31,992 nucleotides of DNA, taken from NCBI GenBank assembly GCA_016873595.1, contig VGWZ01000001.1, positions 1 to 31,992 on the forward strand, written 5' to 3'. Origin of the DNA: Nitrospira sp. GTDB taxonomy: Bacteria > Nitrospirota > Thermodesulfovibrionia > Thermodesulfovibrionales > SM23-35. This document shows, in pieces, positions 15,495-22,921 of the stretch. Both the position numbers and the translations under genes were made by a program. Position 1 is the stretch's first letter. Each line of letters opens with the position of its first letter. The notes under the pieces are model-generated. The model was not told the origin of the DNA. It made no database searches and saw nothing but the letters and a program-made list of their open reading frames with translations.

Positions 15495-16289
15495 ATGATT
15501 AGGATTCTGTTTGGAACTATTGCAGTAATTTTTATTCTGGGTTGCGCGGGTGAAGTAAAAGAGCTTCAGATGAGAGATACAAGCATCAATAAAGATGTTG
15601 GTAGTGGCGTGAAGACTGTTATTTTTCCAAATGGAACTGTATTCGGAGGTGCTTCAAAAGAACAGGCAAGCGCTCTTGCTCAAATATTTGTTGACTCTCA
15701 TAACATGGCAATGAAGGAACTCGAAGAGATTAAGGATGTTAGCAAGAAATCACGCGAAGATCTTGAAATAATCAAAAAGTCAACACAGAAGATAGAAGAG
15801 ACAACTCAGAAAAACCTTGAAACAGCTCAGTTGGCACTTAGGATGCTCGAACAGCTTTCTAAAAGACATGGAACAGGTGAAATAACACTATTCTTCCCTG
15901 TTGGATCTAGTGTACTCAATAAGGGTACTCTTGAATATGAAAGACTGGTTAATTTTGTTGATTACCTATCAAGGGAAAGTAAGGGCAGAAAAGTTTTACT
16001 TATCTCAATTGGTAGTGCCTCAGCCTTTGGAGATAAGAAGATTAATCAGAAACTGGCAATAAAACGCTCAGAAGTCCCTGTAGAGATTGTTGACAAATAT
16101 CTTGTGAATGTGCCACATGAGTTTTTCAGAGTTTACAGTACGGGTGATTTTTATAGCCCTAAGAATATTAGCATGAAGGAGCATCAGAGATATCAGCATA
16201 CACGGATAATTGCGTTTTATGAAACAGACCAGATTCCTCCTTTGCCAGAGGAGCCAGCAAAAGATACACCCAGCCCTCTTCAAAAATGA
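15495..16289 (+). CDS. OmpA-like lipoprotein with coiled coil
   Basis: The 264-residue product has lipobox ILGC with Cys17. A long charged helical region (about 65-128, repeats of EE/KK heptads) forms a coiled coil. The domain at about 133-245 resembles the OmpA C-terminal peptidoglycan-binding fold: ITLFFPVGSSVLNKGTLEYE, then a helix, then SIGSASAFGDKKINQKLAI, KRSEVP, and a late QHTRIIAFYE strand. The usual Asp and Arg that bind diaminopimelate are not clearly seen. AGGAGGG precedes the ATG. It is the last gene of the array and is followed by a terminator-like hairpin. It probably ties the system to the cell wall. Confidence 0.78.
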   Translation: MIRILFGTIAVIFILGCAGEVKELQMRDTSINKDVGSGVKTVIFPNGTVFGGASKEQASALAQIFVDSHNMAMKELEEIKDVSKKSREDLEIIKKSTQKIEETTQKNLETAQLALRMLEQLSKRHGTGEITLFFPVGSSVLNKGTLEYERLVNFVDYLSRESKGRKVLLISIGSASAFGDKKINQKLAIKRSEVPVEIVDKYLVNVPHEFFRVYSTGDFYSPKNISMKEHQRYQHTRIIAFYETDQIPPLPEEPAKDTPSPLQK

Positions 16290-16311
16290 GTTGTTTTGTA
16301 AAAAAACTGAA

Positions 16312-16339
16312 AGCCAATCTTACTATTATCAGATTGGCT
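16312..16339 (+). terminator. hairpin terminator after the OmpA-like lipoprotein gene
   Basis: A perfect 9-base stem (AGCCAATCT, loop of 10, AGATTGGCT) follows the last gene of the array by 22 bases. A run of A precedes it. The T-tract is weak: CTTCATTACTAAATTTTTT. It fits the 3' end of the array transcript. Confidence 0.6.
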
Positions 16340-16423
16340 CTTCATTACTAAATTTTTTGTGGTGATATAGTAGTATTATAAGTAATTGCTTGCGCGATAA
16401 TACTATAACAACGGAGGAGAAAA

Positions 16424-16928
16424 TTGAAAAAAGGTATTATTATAATTGTTAGTGTTGTAGGCATTATTACTCTTTTATTAACCTTTGGTTGTAACACCAT
16501 AGATAAACCATTGCAAGTCTGATTTAAAGATGGCTGCTGAGGAATGTTGCTGGCTATGGGGTAGTGGCGTGTCTATGGCTAAAGATGGGACACTCAGAGT
16601 CATCTCTGTTAAAAAATTGGACAGCAAGTCAGGTAAGGCATTTGGGGAAAATTTCTATCAGATATTATTCGAAGCTGATGCAGAGTATTTTAAAAAAGTC
16701 GGCAAGTTCGATAAAGGGCAAGTTGAAAGAAGACGTGGAAGGCATGCCTTTCCATAGTGAACGTGTGCGGTAGGTTTTTCAAATCCAATAGATGATGTTG
16801 GAAAGGTCAACGTGAAGTCCCTCTTTTACAGCATTCTGTTTGTGCCCTTTGCACTGGTCTCCTCTAAAAAAATCTCTAAGCGTGCACATTGGATGAAGGA
16901 CCTGTTGACATGTTATAAATCTTTCTGA
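16424..16928 (+). pseudogene. decayed small lipoprotein gene with frameshifts
   Basis: GGAGGAG is followed by a TTG start at 16424 and 32 codons for a lipoprotein signal peptide (a long hydrophobic stretch, lipobox TFGC). That frame ends at a TGA at 16520-16522. The frame +1 to it stays open beyond and carries ATG 16530 with protein-like sequence (MAKDGTLRVISVKKLD). Near 16720 the sense moves to another frame (EDVEGMPFHSERV) and then back again to one with NVKSLFYSILFVPFALVSS, which ends at 16928. No single frame gives a full product, so frameshifts in a former gene are the simplest explanation. Sequencing error is a rival one. A 9-base inverted repeat lies upstream at 16371 and 16397. Confidence 0.5.
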
Positions 16929-17295
16929 GTGTAAATTTCATGGGTTAGTGTCAAGAATCTTTCGCAAATTCTTTGGCGACCTGAATCCGGTTATACTTTA
17001 TTTACGCAATTTCATTTAAGGACACTTACAGACCTTACAAAAATATTTCCCTCATTCAAATATTCCTGTGTTGAGAAATTATCTTGAAAATAGCTTATAG
17101 TTTCGACCATTAGATAATTATTTCACTGCCGTACTCTGAACACTTCATCAATTTTCCTCATCTTATAAAGAAAACAAGTCATTCAACGTAAGGAGGTGAT
17201 GAAGGTTTATTTACCAATAATAGAAAGGGAAGAAAGCATAGAATTGGGTCATCTTATGATTAACTATTTTAGAGCTTCAAAAAGGAGATACCAAA
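16929..17295. other. noncoding gap after the decayed gene
   Basis: No credible gene was found in these 367 bases. Short inverted words (TTAGTGTC near 16945, GGACACTTA near 17020) could be the worn ends of a former insertion, but the match is too short to claim it. An SD-like AAGGAGGTG at about 17190 is followed by an ATG whose frame runs into the next gene on another frame; this looks like chance. The gap ends with the ribosome site of the M23 peptidase gene. Confidence 0.4.
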
Positions 17296-17874
17296 ATGAG
17301 AACAAAAATGAAACTTATCTCATTGTTGATATTTGCATCACTTTTTACTTTTGTATCCCATGCTTTTTCAGCAGATTATTGGTCTTATCCACTTAGTCCT
17401 TGGAGCCCTGTCACTCGTGGTTTCGGAATTTGGGTGAGTGGTTGGGGATATCATTTAGGCGAAGATGTTGTAAAACCAGCTTATACAATTGTTAAGAATG
17501 CGCGATGGGGATATGTTAGACACGTTGCTCCCCATACGAAATATGGTTGGGTTGTTGTTATTGAAAGCCCAAGAGAATGGGAGACATCTACTGATCCAAA
17601 AACATGGAAAAATCCTATATGTCATGTATATGGCCATCTTCGATATGATTCATACCTGGCTGCTACAAAAGTCAAATTAAATAAACTTATCGATAGAGGT
17701 TGGATTATTGGACGTTTAGGTACTTCAAGCGAAAACGGTGGATATACTCCCCATTTGCATTTTGGTGCCCGAAAGGGGCGATATACTTCTACTTGGGTTT
17801 ATTGGGGCTATTCAACAAGCTCATCTGTACTTTCTCAGTGGTACAAACCAAGCTCTGTAATTAACAATTATTGA
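17296..17874 (+). CDS. secreted M23-family metallopeptidase
   Basis: The 192-residue product has a signal peptide with cleavage near residue 26 (after FSA). The M23 (LytM/lysostaphin) signature is complete: His53-x3-Asp57 in YHLGEDV, His114 in VYGHL, and His153-Leu-His155 in TPHLHFG. These residues bind Zn and catalyse cleavage of peptidoglycan cross-bridges or of other Gly-rich peptides. The protein is a single domain, without LysM or SH3 parts. AAGGAGAT lies about 8 bases before ATG 17296. The gene stands alone between a decayed gene and a terminator-like hairpin. It could remodel the wall for the envelope systems encoded next to it. Confidence 0.85.
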   Translation: MRTKMKLISLLIFASLFTFVSHAFSADYWSYPLSPWSPVTRGFGIWVSGWGYHLGEDVVKPAYTIVKNARWGYVRHVAPHTKYGWVVVIESPREWETSTDPKTWKNPICHVYGHLRYDSYLAATKVKLNKLIDRGWIIGRLGTSSENGGYTPHLHFGARKGRYTSTWVYWGYSTSSSVLSQWYKPSSVINNY

Positions 17875-17925
17875 ATATGATGAAATTGCAAAAGTTGTCC
17901 TTAAGTCAGTGCATAGAGTTGTTTA

Positions 17926-17951
17926 ACAGGAGGGGGTGCTCTCCCTCCTGT
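17926..17951 (+). terminator. hairpin terminator after the M23 peptidase gene
   Basis: A perfect 9-base GC-rich stem (ACAGGAGGG, loop of 8, CCCTCCTGT) stands 52 bases after the stop and is followed by CTCTCTTAAAT. The T-tail is imperfect. It separates the peptidase from the TPR protein gene. Confidence 0.6.
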
Positions 17952-17997
17952 CTCTCTTAAATCTATTAAAGTAAAATTTATGAAAGGAACATCAGTC

Positions 17998-18846
17998 ATG
18001 ATACATTATCTGAAGGAGAAGGACATTAAGAAAGTTATATTTTGCATTTTTTTAATTAGCTTTTCAGTTTTGTTAATTAAATGGATAATTAGCGATAGGC
18101 ATATTCAAGAATCAGGTCGTCCTAAGTGTGTGTTCAATTCGATTCTGAAAGTTCAAAAGCCCAACGCTCTCCGGAATTCTTTCAATGAAAATCTACTAAA
18201 TTTTTCAGTAAAGGAAGAAAATATACTGTCTTCAGACCTTCAATTATGGATCAAGAAATTTATTGAGGAAAGCCCATATGGAGAAGCTACATTTATTGAA
18301 CTAGGAAAATTACTCTTTTATAACGGTTACAAAGAATTAGGTCAAGAAATGGTTGAAAAGACTTTATGGGAAAATCCTCTTGATATAAGAGCCCTGCAAG
18401 AATTAGGCACTATTTATAAGGATTCGGGCAAATTAGAGAATTTTAGAGGTACTTATCAGGGGATCTTGGAGAGATTTCCTGATAAGTTAGAAACTTATGT
18501 TACCTTAGCTTCTTTTTTATCAGATAATTCAGATTTTAACGAAGCTCGGTCTATACTTGAATTTGGAATAGAAATGAACCCGAATAATACTGAATTTAGA
18601 TACGCTCTGGGGGATTATCTTGAAATTTCGGAGTCTTATTCAGAAGCCGAAGAACAATATAAGTTTGCATTGAAATTAAATGATAATGATCCCGAGGGAT
18701 ATTTCAAACTTGGAGAACTTTACCTTAAAATGGGCAAGAAAGAGGAGGCTGAATCCTTTTTCACTAAAGCGTCCCAACTTTCAGAAGACTTTGCAAGGGT
18801 AATTCAAGAATTCAAAGAGAGCTTCAGTAAAGATTATCCCATTTAA
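17998..18846 (+). CDS. membrane-anchored TPR-repeat protein
   Basis: The 282-residue product has a short cytoplasmic start, one membrane helix at about 13-32 and then a mostly helical domain. From about residue 95 there are TPR units of 34 residues, for example PLDIRALQELGTIYKDSGKL and PEGYFKLGELYLKMGKKEEA, with the typical A/G at positions 8 and 20. TPR domains bind partner proteins. ATG 17998 follows GAAAGGAAC by 8 bases; ATG 17980 has no ribosome site. The TPR part probably faces the periplasm. It resembles the TPR-anchored helpers of pilus and secretion systems but has no motif to place it. Confidence 0.78.
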   Translation: MIHYLKEKDIKKVIFCIFLISFSVLLIKWIISDRHIQESGRPKCVFNSILKVQKPNALRNSFNENLLNFSVKEENILSSDLQLWIKKFIEESPYGEATFIELGKLLFYNGYKELGQEMVEKTLWENPLDIRALQELGTIYKDSGKLENFRGTYQGILERFPDKLETYVTLASFLSDNSDFNEARSILEFGIEMNPNNTEFRYALGDYLEISESYSEAEEQYKFALKLNDNDPEGYFKLGELYLKMGKKEEAESFFTKASQLSEDFARVIQEFKESFSKDYPI

Positions 18847-18945
18847 AGATATTTGTAGCTTAAAGAGCAGCAGAATCTACTATATATATCGTAAGTCGCA
18901 GTAGACTCTCCCAAGTAAAGAATTAGCAATAATCATTTTTTCGCT

Positions 18946-19017
18946 GAACAATCCTTAACTTTTTTTCATCTTCTAAAGATAGAAGATAGAAGTAAGCTGA
19001 GAAATTAACGATTGTTC
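18946..19017. repeat. nested inverted repeat in the leader of the next gene
   Basis: GAACAATCCTTAA (18946-18958) pairs with TTAACGATTGTTC (19005-19017) with one mismatch; the similarity runs some bases further. A second stem lies inside: ATCTTCT at 18968-18974 and AGAAGAT at 18981-18987. This lies about 110 bases upstream of the Tyr/Gly/Arg-repeat gene. It may be a transcript leader structure or a small palindromic element. Confidence 0.5.
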
Positions 19018-19125
19018 AAATGAAGGAGGGAGGTGAGTAACATGTATAAAAAATTTCTAAATATTTGGAGAGTAAAAAGCTTTATTACAAACAAGGATAC
19101 TTATCTGGGAAGAAAGGAGGACATG

Positions 19126-19527
19126 ATGAAGAAGTTATTATCCATAGGTATGCTGTTTATCATAGCAATTGGTTTAGTGATCATCGAAAGCGATGATGTA
19201 TATGCCATGAATAATGAGTCTGCTGCAATGCTGGCAGGCGCGATAGCCATTTTTGGTAAACCTGTCCTTAACGCAATAGCTGGTGAAATATTCTATCCCA
19301 CTTACTACAATTCATATCCTGTTTATAATTCCTATTACAATTCTTATCCAGTTCAGACAGGGGTTATCTATCAAACAGCTCCAATCTATGACTACGACTC
19401 GTACTATATACCATATAATGGCTACGGAAGGGGATATGACAGAGGATATTCAAGAGGATATAAAAGAGGGTATAGGAGAGGCTGGGATGATTGCGAATAT
19501 TACTCCCATAGATGCAGGAGATATTAG
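19126..19527 (+). CDS. small secreted Tyr/Gly/Arg-repeat protein
   Basis: The 133-residue product has a signal peptide with cleavage near residue 27 (after VYA). The mature part first has a short Ala-rich helix (33-54), then a Tyr-rich tract with YNSYP repeats (about 61-76), and at about 100-120 five copies of a four-residue R-G-Y-x unit (YGRGYDRGYSRGYKRGY). The C-terminal end holds two Cys residues in a basic tail. Aromatic and Arg repeats like this suggest a self-associating or polymer-binding surface protein, but I know no family. GGAGG lies 5 bases before ATG 19126. A longer form from ATG 19042 also has a strong ribosome site (GGAGGGAGGTGAG), so the start is uncertain. Confidence 0.68.
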   Translation: MKKLLSIGMLFIIAIGLVIIESDDVYAMNNESAAMLAGAIAIFGKPVLNAIAGEIFYPTYYNSYPVYNSYYNSYPVQTGVIYQTAPIYDYDSYYIPYNGYGRGYDRGYSRGYKRGYRRGWDDCEYYSHRCRRY

Positions 19528-19584
19528 TTGAGGTCTTATAGGATAAATAGTACTAAAAATTTAAAATTGAAAGGAGCTTTAGCG

Positions 19585-20421
19585 ATGAAAAAAACACTTT
19601 TCTTAATTACACTTTTAATGATTTTTATCCTTACAGCTTGTGGTGGAGGAGGCGGAGGAAGCAGTTCTCCAGGAGGCGGTGGAGGCGAGACTCCAACTTC
19701 AGAAGCAGTTAAAGAAGAAATCAGGCTTGGTGTACTGACTGCAAACAGTATTGTGATCTCCGTGATGAACAATATGAACGAGATTATTGATGAAGCTATT
19801 ACTAATTTCAATTGTACTAATTTCTCGACTTCTATATCAACAAACCTCATGATTAATAGTTTGCCTCATTATGTTTATGCGTCAGGACAGGCAAGACTTT
19901 ATAACGGACAGACGCTTCTTAATTGCGATTACTTTTTCAATACTGGTTCGTTCTTTGTTGAGAAAGCTGAAGTTGAGGGTAGTGGATACATAAATGGCGG
20001 CGAAGTTAATTCAAATTTTCAGGGGAATTTTAAAATAACAGGTAGCGAAGGGTTTCTAACTGCGGGGGATATATTCACTGATATAATCATTTCAGATTAT
20101 TTCTTTATCAACGGCCCAGGTTCATTTACAAATATAAACCATGCTGGGATCCAATATCCGGATATATTTGGCACCTTAAATAATGTAAAAGTAGATATGC
20201 AATCTGCAATGGATTTATTTTTTAATACCATGTCCGGGTACACTATATCCCTTGGTAATGTTGCTAAGGTTGTCAAAGATGGATATATATATGCCTATTC
20301 ATCAGACTGCCCAGAGCTCATAATCTATTTCAATGGTACTAACGTAGTTGATGTCTCCAGCCCCTGTACATCTCCATCTCAATTTAAAGTAAATGTTGAT
20401 ACAGGCAAAATTATTGAATAA
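19585..20421 (+). CDS. poly-Gly linker lipoprotein of unknown function
   Basis: The 278-residue product has lipobox LTAC, then a run of Gly and Ser residues just after the Cys (two Gly-rich blocks around SSSP) that acts as a flexible tether. The rest has no family I recognise: a helix near 45-70, then beta-rich sequence with Phe, Tyr and Asn, like a beta-sandwich or beta-helix of surface lipoproteins. Three to four Cys residues may form disulfides. ATG 19585 has AAGGAGC about 9 bases upstream; longer in-frame starts lack one. The opposite side of the gene is bounded by a strong bidirectional hairpin. Confidence 0.7.
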   Translation: MKKTLFLITLLMIFILTACGGGGGGSSSPGGGGGETPTSEAVKEEIRLGVLTANSIVISVMNNMNEIIDEAITNFNCTNFSTSISTNLMINSLPHYVYASGQARLYNGQTLLNCDYFFNTGSFFVEKAEVEGSGYINGGEVNSNFQGNFKITGSEGFLTAGDIFTDIIISDYFFINGPGSFTNINHAGIQYPDIFGTLNNVKVDMQSAMDLFFNTMSGYTISLGNVAKVVKDGYIYAYSSDCPELIIYFNGTNVVDVSSPCTSPSQFKVNVDTGKIIE

Positions 20422-20469
20422 TTGTAATGCCTTAACCCTGAAAAGAAGCCCGATACTATAGACAAAAGG

Positions 20470-20512
20470 AAATGGCTAATCCCACTGTTAGAATTGGTGG
20501 TATTAGCCATTT
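20470..20512. terminator. bidirectional hairpin terminator between convergent genes
   Basis: AAATGGCTAATCCCAC (20470-20485) pairs with GTGGTATTAGCCATTT (20497-20512) over 16 positions with one mismatch and an 11-base loop. It stands between the rightward lipoprotein gene and leftward lemA, so it can end both transcripts. AAAAGG on one side gives a short T-run on the leftward transcript. Confidence 0.75.
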
Positions 20513-20548
20513 AAATCTTGCAGTATTAGGCAATAAAGATGCTTCTCT

Positions 20549-21115
20549 CTATGAAAAACTCACCTTCACTGGTTTTCTTTCAACCTCTGGCGCTTCGAGC
20601 TCAAAGAACTCTTCTTTCTCGAACCTGAACATGGATGCCACGATGTTTGACGGAATTGATTCTATCATGATGTTATAGTCACGAACTATAGCATTATAAT
20701 ACCTTCTCGCATATTCTATATTGTCTTCCAGTTCCTTTAACTGTGATTGGAGTTGTAAAAAGTTTGTATTAGCCTTCAGCTCAGGATATGCCTCTGCAAC
20801 AGCGAACAAACTCTTTAATGTATCTGTCAACATATTCTCAGCCTTTGCTTTATCAGCAGGAGATGATGCATGTATCGCCTTTGACCTTGCCTCAGTGACC
20901 TTTTCAAAAACATGCTTTTCATGTGACGCATATCCCTTAACAGTTTCAACAAGATTTGGCACCAGATCATATCTCTTCTTAAGCTGCACATCAATATCCG
21001 ACCACGAGGATTTCACCGTGTTTCTCAATCGAATGAGTTTATTATAAATTGCGATGACTGCAAAGATAAAAACTAAAAAGATTCCAATGATGACCAGTAT
21101 TGTCATCATTACCAT
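20549..21115 (-). CDS. lemA: LemA family protein
   Basis: The 188-residue product has an N-terminal membrane helix (about 5-25) and then the LemA coiled-coil domain: YNKLIRLRNTVKSSWSDIDV, QLKKRYDLVPNLVETVKGYA and later YPELKANTNFLQLQSQLKEL with EDNIEYARRYYNAIVRDYN. These motifs are diagnostic. LemA proteins are membrane-anchored with a helical bundle facing outside and are common near envelope stress genes; their molecular task is unsettled. GGGAGG precedes ATG 21115. A strong terminator upstream isolates it from the lipoprotein gene at 21201, so it needs its own promoter or depends on leakage. Confidence 0.93.
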   Translation of the reverse strand: MVMMTILVIIGIFLVFIFAVIAIYNKLIRLRNTVKSSWSDIDVQLKKRYDLVPNLVETVKGYASHEKHVFEKVTEARSKAIHASSPADKAKAENMLTDTLKSLFAVAEAYPELKANTNFLQLQSQLKELEDNIEYARRYYNAIVRDYNIMIESIPSNIVASMFRFEKEEFFELEAPEVERKPVKVSFS

Positions 21116-21131
21116 ATTTGCCTCCCTACAA

Positions 21132-21165
21132 AAATTAGAGACGCATCAAAATGCGTCTCTAATTT
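21132..21165 (-). terminator. intrinsic terminator of the leftward glycine-zipper lipoprotein gene
   Basis: A perfect 15-base stem with a 4-base loop (AAATTAGAGACGCAT and ATGCGTCTCTAATTT) lies 35 bases after the gene at 21201-21617. On the minus strand it is followed by TTTTG, which completes a classic terminator. Confidence 0.85.
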
Positions 21166-21200
21166 ATCATAAAGAAATTGAGTATCAAAGCCTGATAACG

Positions 21201-21617
21201 CTAGTACCTTCGCTCATATTTCTCACCTTCACAAACTTCTTTTATCTGATCCTTTACAAGGTTACCGTCTTCCCATGCCCTCTCCTGAACTTTCCTGCAT
21301 TTTGTACGTGCATCGTAGTCTAATGGTTCAGAACGATACACACCGCGTCCGTCCTCTGTCCTGTATTCCACAGGTCTTCCAGAGTATGCTGCTTCCCGTG
21401 TTGCCCTCATGGAAACATCAACAAATGTTGCACCGGCAAGAGCACCAAGAGCTGCGCCAATGACGCCTCCCCGCCAGTGGTTTTTCCTGTCAAGTAATGC
21501 CCCGGCGACGCCTCCAACAGCAGCACCAGCACCAGCCCCCTGCGCATGATATTGTGTACAACCAAATGTCAAACCTATGAGTGACAAAATCACTATCAAT
21601 GAAATTACTTTTTTCAT
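21201..21617 (-). CDS. glycine-zipper lipoprotein
   Basis: The 138-residue product has lipobox LTFGC (Cys20), then a glycine-zipper hairpin at about 26-66, with AGAGAAVGGVAGALLD and GGVIGAALGALAGATF. This is the pattern of YMGG/SlyB/17-kDa surface-antigen proteins, whose Gly-rich helices pack in the membrane. The C-terminal 60 residues are polar, with two Cys and TEDGRGVYRSEPLDY. GGGAGGATG precedes the ATG. A strong terminator follows. It is probably an outer-membrane-associated lipoprotein with a structural or stress role. Confidence 0.83.
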   Translation of the reverse strand: MKKVISLIVILSLIGLTFGCTQYHAQGAGAGAAVGGVAGALLDRKNHWRGGVIGAALGALAGATFVDVSMRATREAAYSGRPVEYRTEDGRGVYRSEPLDYDARTKCRKVQERAWEDGNLVKDQIKEVCEGEKYERRY

Positions 21618-21846
21618 ACATCCTCCCTTTCACACATTTTCTCTTTTAAAAATATAACATTTTATAATTCATAATACAAGTGCTGCTATATTGTTTTCTG
21701 TGTATTTTTGGAATGTCGATAAAGTACTCAAATATATTTGATTGTTGATACCAAAAGGATACTCGCAAATACAGATATATGTTTCACTATTAAGGTAAAA
21801 TAGTAAAAGGATGATTTTAATTCGTTAAGAAAGGTTTATTTTTTTG

Positions 21847-22737
21847 ATGAATGACCATATTGATAAATTTATTAAGCATCTTGAGCTTGAAAGGGCTGCA
21901 TCAGCCCATACATTACGGTCTTACAGGAAAGACCTTGAAGAATTTTTTCAATATGTAAAAACAAAACCTGAAGATATAGACATAATAGACGTGCGAGGGT
22001 TTATTGCAGAACAGATTAAAAGTGGACTTAAAAAAAGTACTGTGGGAAGAAGGCTTGCGAGCATAAGGTCTTTTTTTAAGTTTCTCCATAGAGAAGGTTA
22101 CCAAAAAACAAACCCTGCGAAATTTGTTTCTAACCCAAAGGTTTCAAAACTTCTCCCAAGATTTCTCTCTATTGATGATATATTTTCTCTTATTGAAAAA
22201 CCCGAGGGGATAGGATTGATACCTGCAAGAGACAAGTCTGTTCTTGAACTCCTTTATTCAAGTGGCCTGAGGGTAAGCGAGCTCTCAGGGCTCAATATAG
22301 ATGACATCAATATTAAGGAAGGATTGGTAAAGGTTAGGGGAAAAGGGAAGAAAGAGAGAATAGTTCCTGTTGGTTCAAAGGCGATTGATGCACTCAAATC
22401 ATATATCGTAGAGAAAATTCTGCTGAAAAGTAAAAATAAGGCATTGTTCCTCAATAGAGCAGGGGCAAGATTATCAGACAGAGGGGTAAGACGGATAGTG
22501 GTTAAATATGCAAGGATGGTGGGTGTGGCCGGACAGATAGGACCTCATACTATGAGACATACATTTGCAAGCCATCTCCTTCAGGCTGGTGCGGATCTCA
22601 GGGTGATACAGGAACTTCTGGGCCATTCATCACTTTCGACAACACAGAAGTATACACATCTGGACATTACACATTTAATGGATGTTTATGACAAGGCACA
22701 CCCTTTTGCAAAAGAAGAAGATAATGATGTATCATAA
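21847..22737 (+). CDS. xerC: tyrosine recombinase XerC
   Basis: The 296-residue protein has an N-terminal SAM-like DNA-binding domain (about 3-85) and a catalytic domain with all active-site residues: Arg142 (SGLRVSEL), Lys166 or 168 (RGKGKKER), His234 and Arg237 (HTMRHTFAS), His260 (LGHSS) and Tyr269. XerC with XerD resolves chromosome dimers at dif. The gene stands next to hslVU as in Bacillus codV-clpQY, which is why I call it XerC and not XerD; the two families are hard to tell apart by eye. ATG 21847 follows a TTG in the same frame, and AAAGG lies about 13 bases upstream. Confidence 0.9.
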   Translation: MNDHIDKFIKHLELERAASAHTLRSYRKDLEEFFQYVKTKPEDIDIIDVRGFIAEQIKSGLKKSTVGRRLASIRSFFKFLHREGYQKTNPAKFVSNPKVSKLLPRFLSIDDIFSLIEKPEGIGLIPARDKSVLELLYSSGLRVSELSGLNIDDINIKEGLVKVRGKGKKERIVPVGSKAIDALKSYIVEKILLKSKNKALFLNRAGARLSDRGVRRIVVKYARMVGVAGQIGPHTMRHTFASHLLQAGADLRVIQELLGHSSLSTTQKYTHLDITHLMDVYDKAHPFAKEEDNDVS

Positions 22738-22766
22738 AATATTCAGCTTGCAGGCTTATTAGTTAA

Positions 22767-22892
22767 TGTGCTGTCTCACAAATAGCTTTACTATAACTGT
22801 CATTCCGAGCGAAGCGAGGAATCTCGTTTTTAGATTGCTTCGGGACTTAGTCCCTCGCAATGACAATGTATAGAATTGTTAGGGACAGCACA
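22767..22892. repeat. palindromic dispersed-type element between xerC and hslV
   Basis: The outer ends form a 9-base perfect inverted repeat (TGTGCTGTC at 22767-22775, GACAGCACA at 22884-22892). An inner imperfect palindrome runs from TGTCATTCCGAG at 22798 to CTCGCAATGACA at 22865. The inner part, with GAGCGAAGCGAGGAATCT and TCGGGACTTAGTCCC, is of a type I recall as many-copy in bacterial genomes and metagenome assemblies. The size and terminal repeats resemble a MITE or REP-like unit. It has no coding frame. It may form a strong hairpin ahead of hslV. Confidence 0.7.
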
Positions 22893-22921
22893 CTAAATAG
22901 TTTTTATAGGAGATAGTGTTT

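Noticed and set aside
16943..17030. Inverted words TTAGTGTC and GGACACTTA that recall insertion-sequence ends
   Set aside because: The match is only about seven bases, and no transposase remnant is seen between or beside them.
17196..17396. Rightward frame of 66 codons after a strong AAGGAGGTG
   Set aside because: It overlaps the M23 peptidase gene in another frame, has no family pattern, and its last part is a shadow of the signal-peptide codons.
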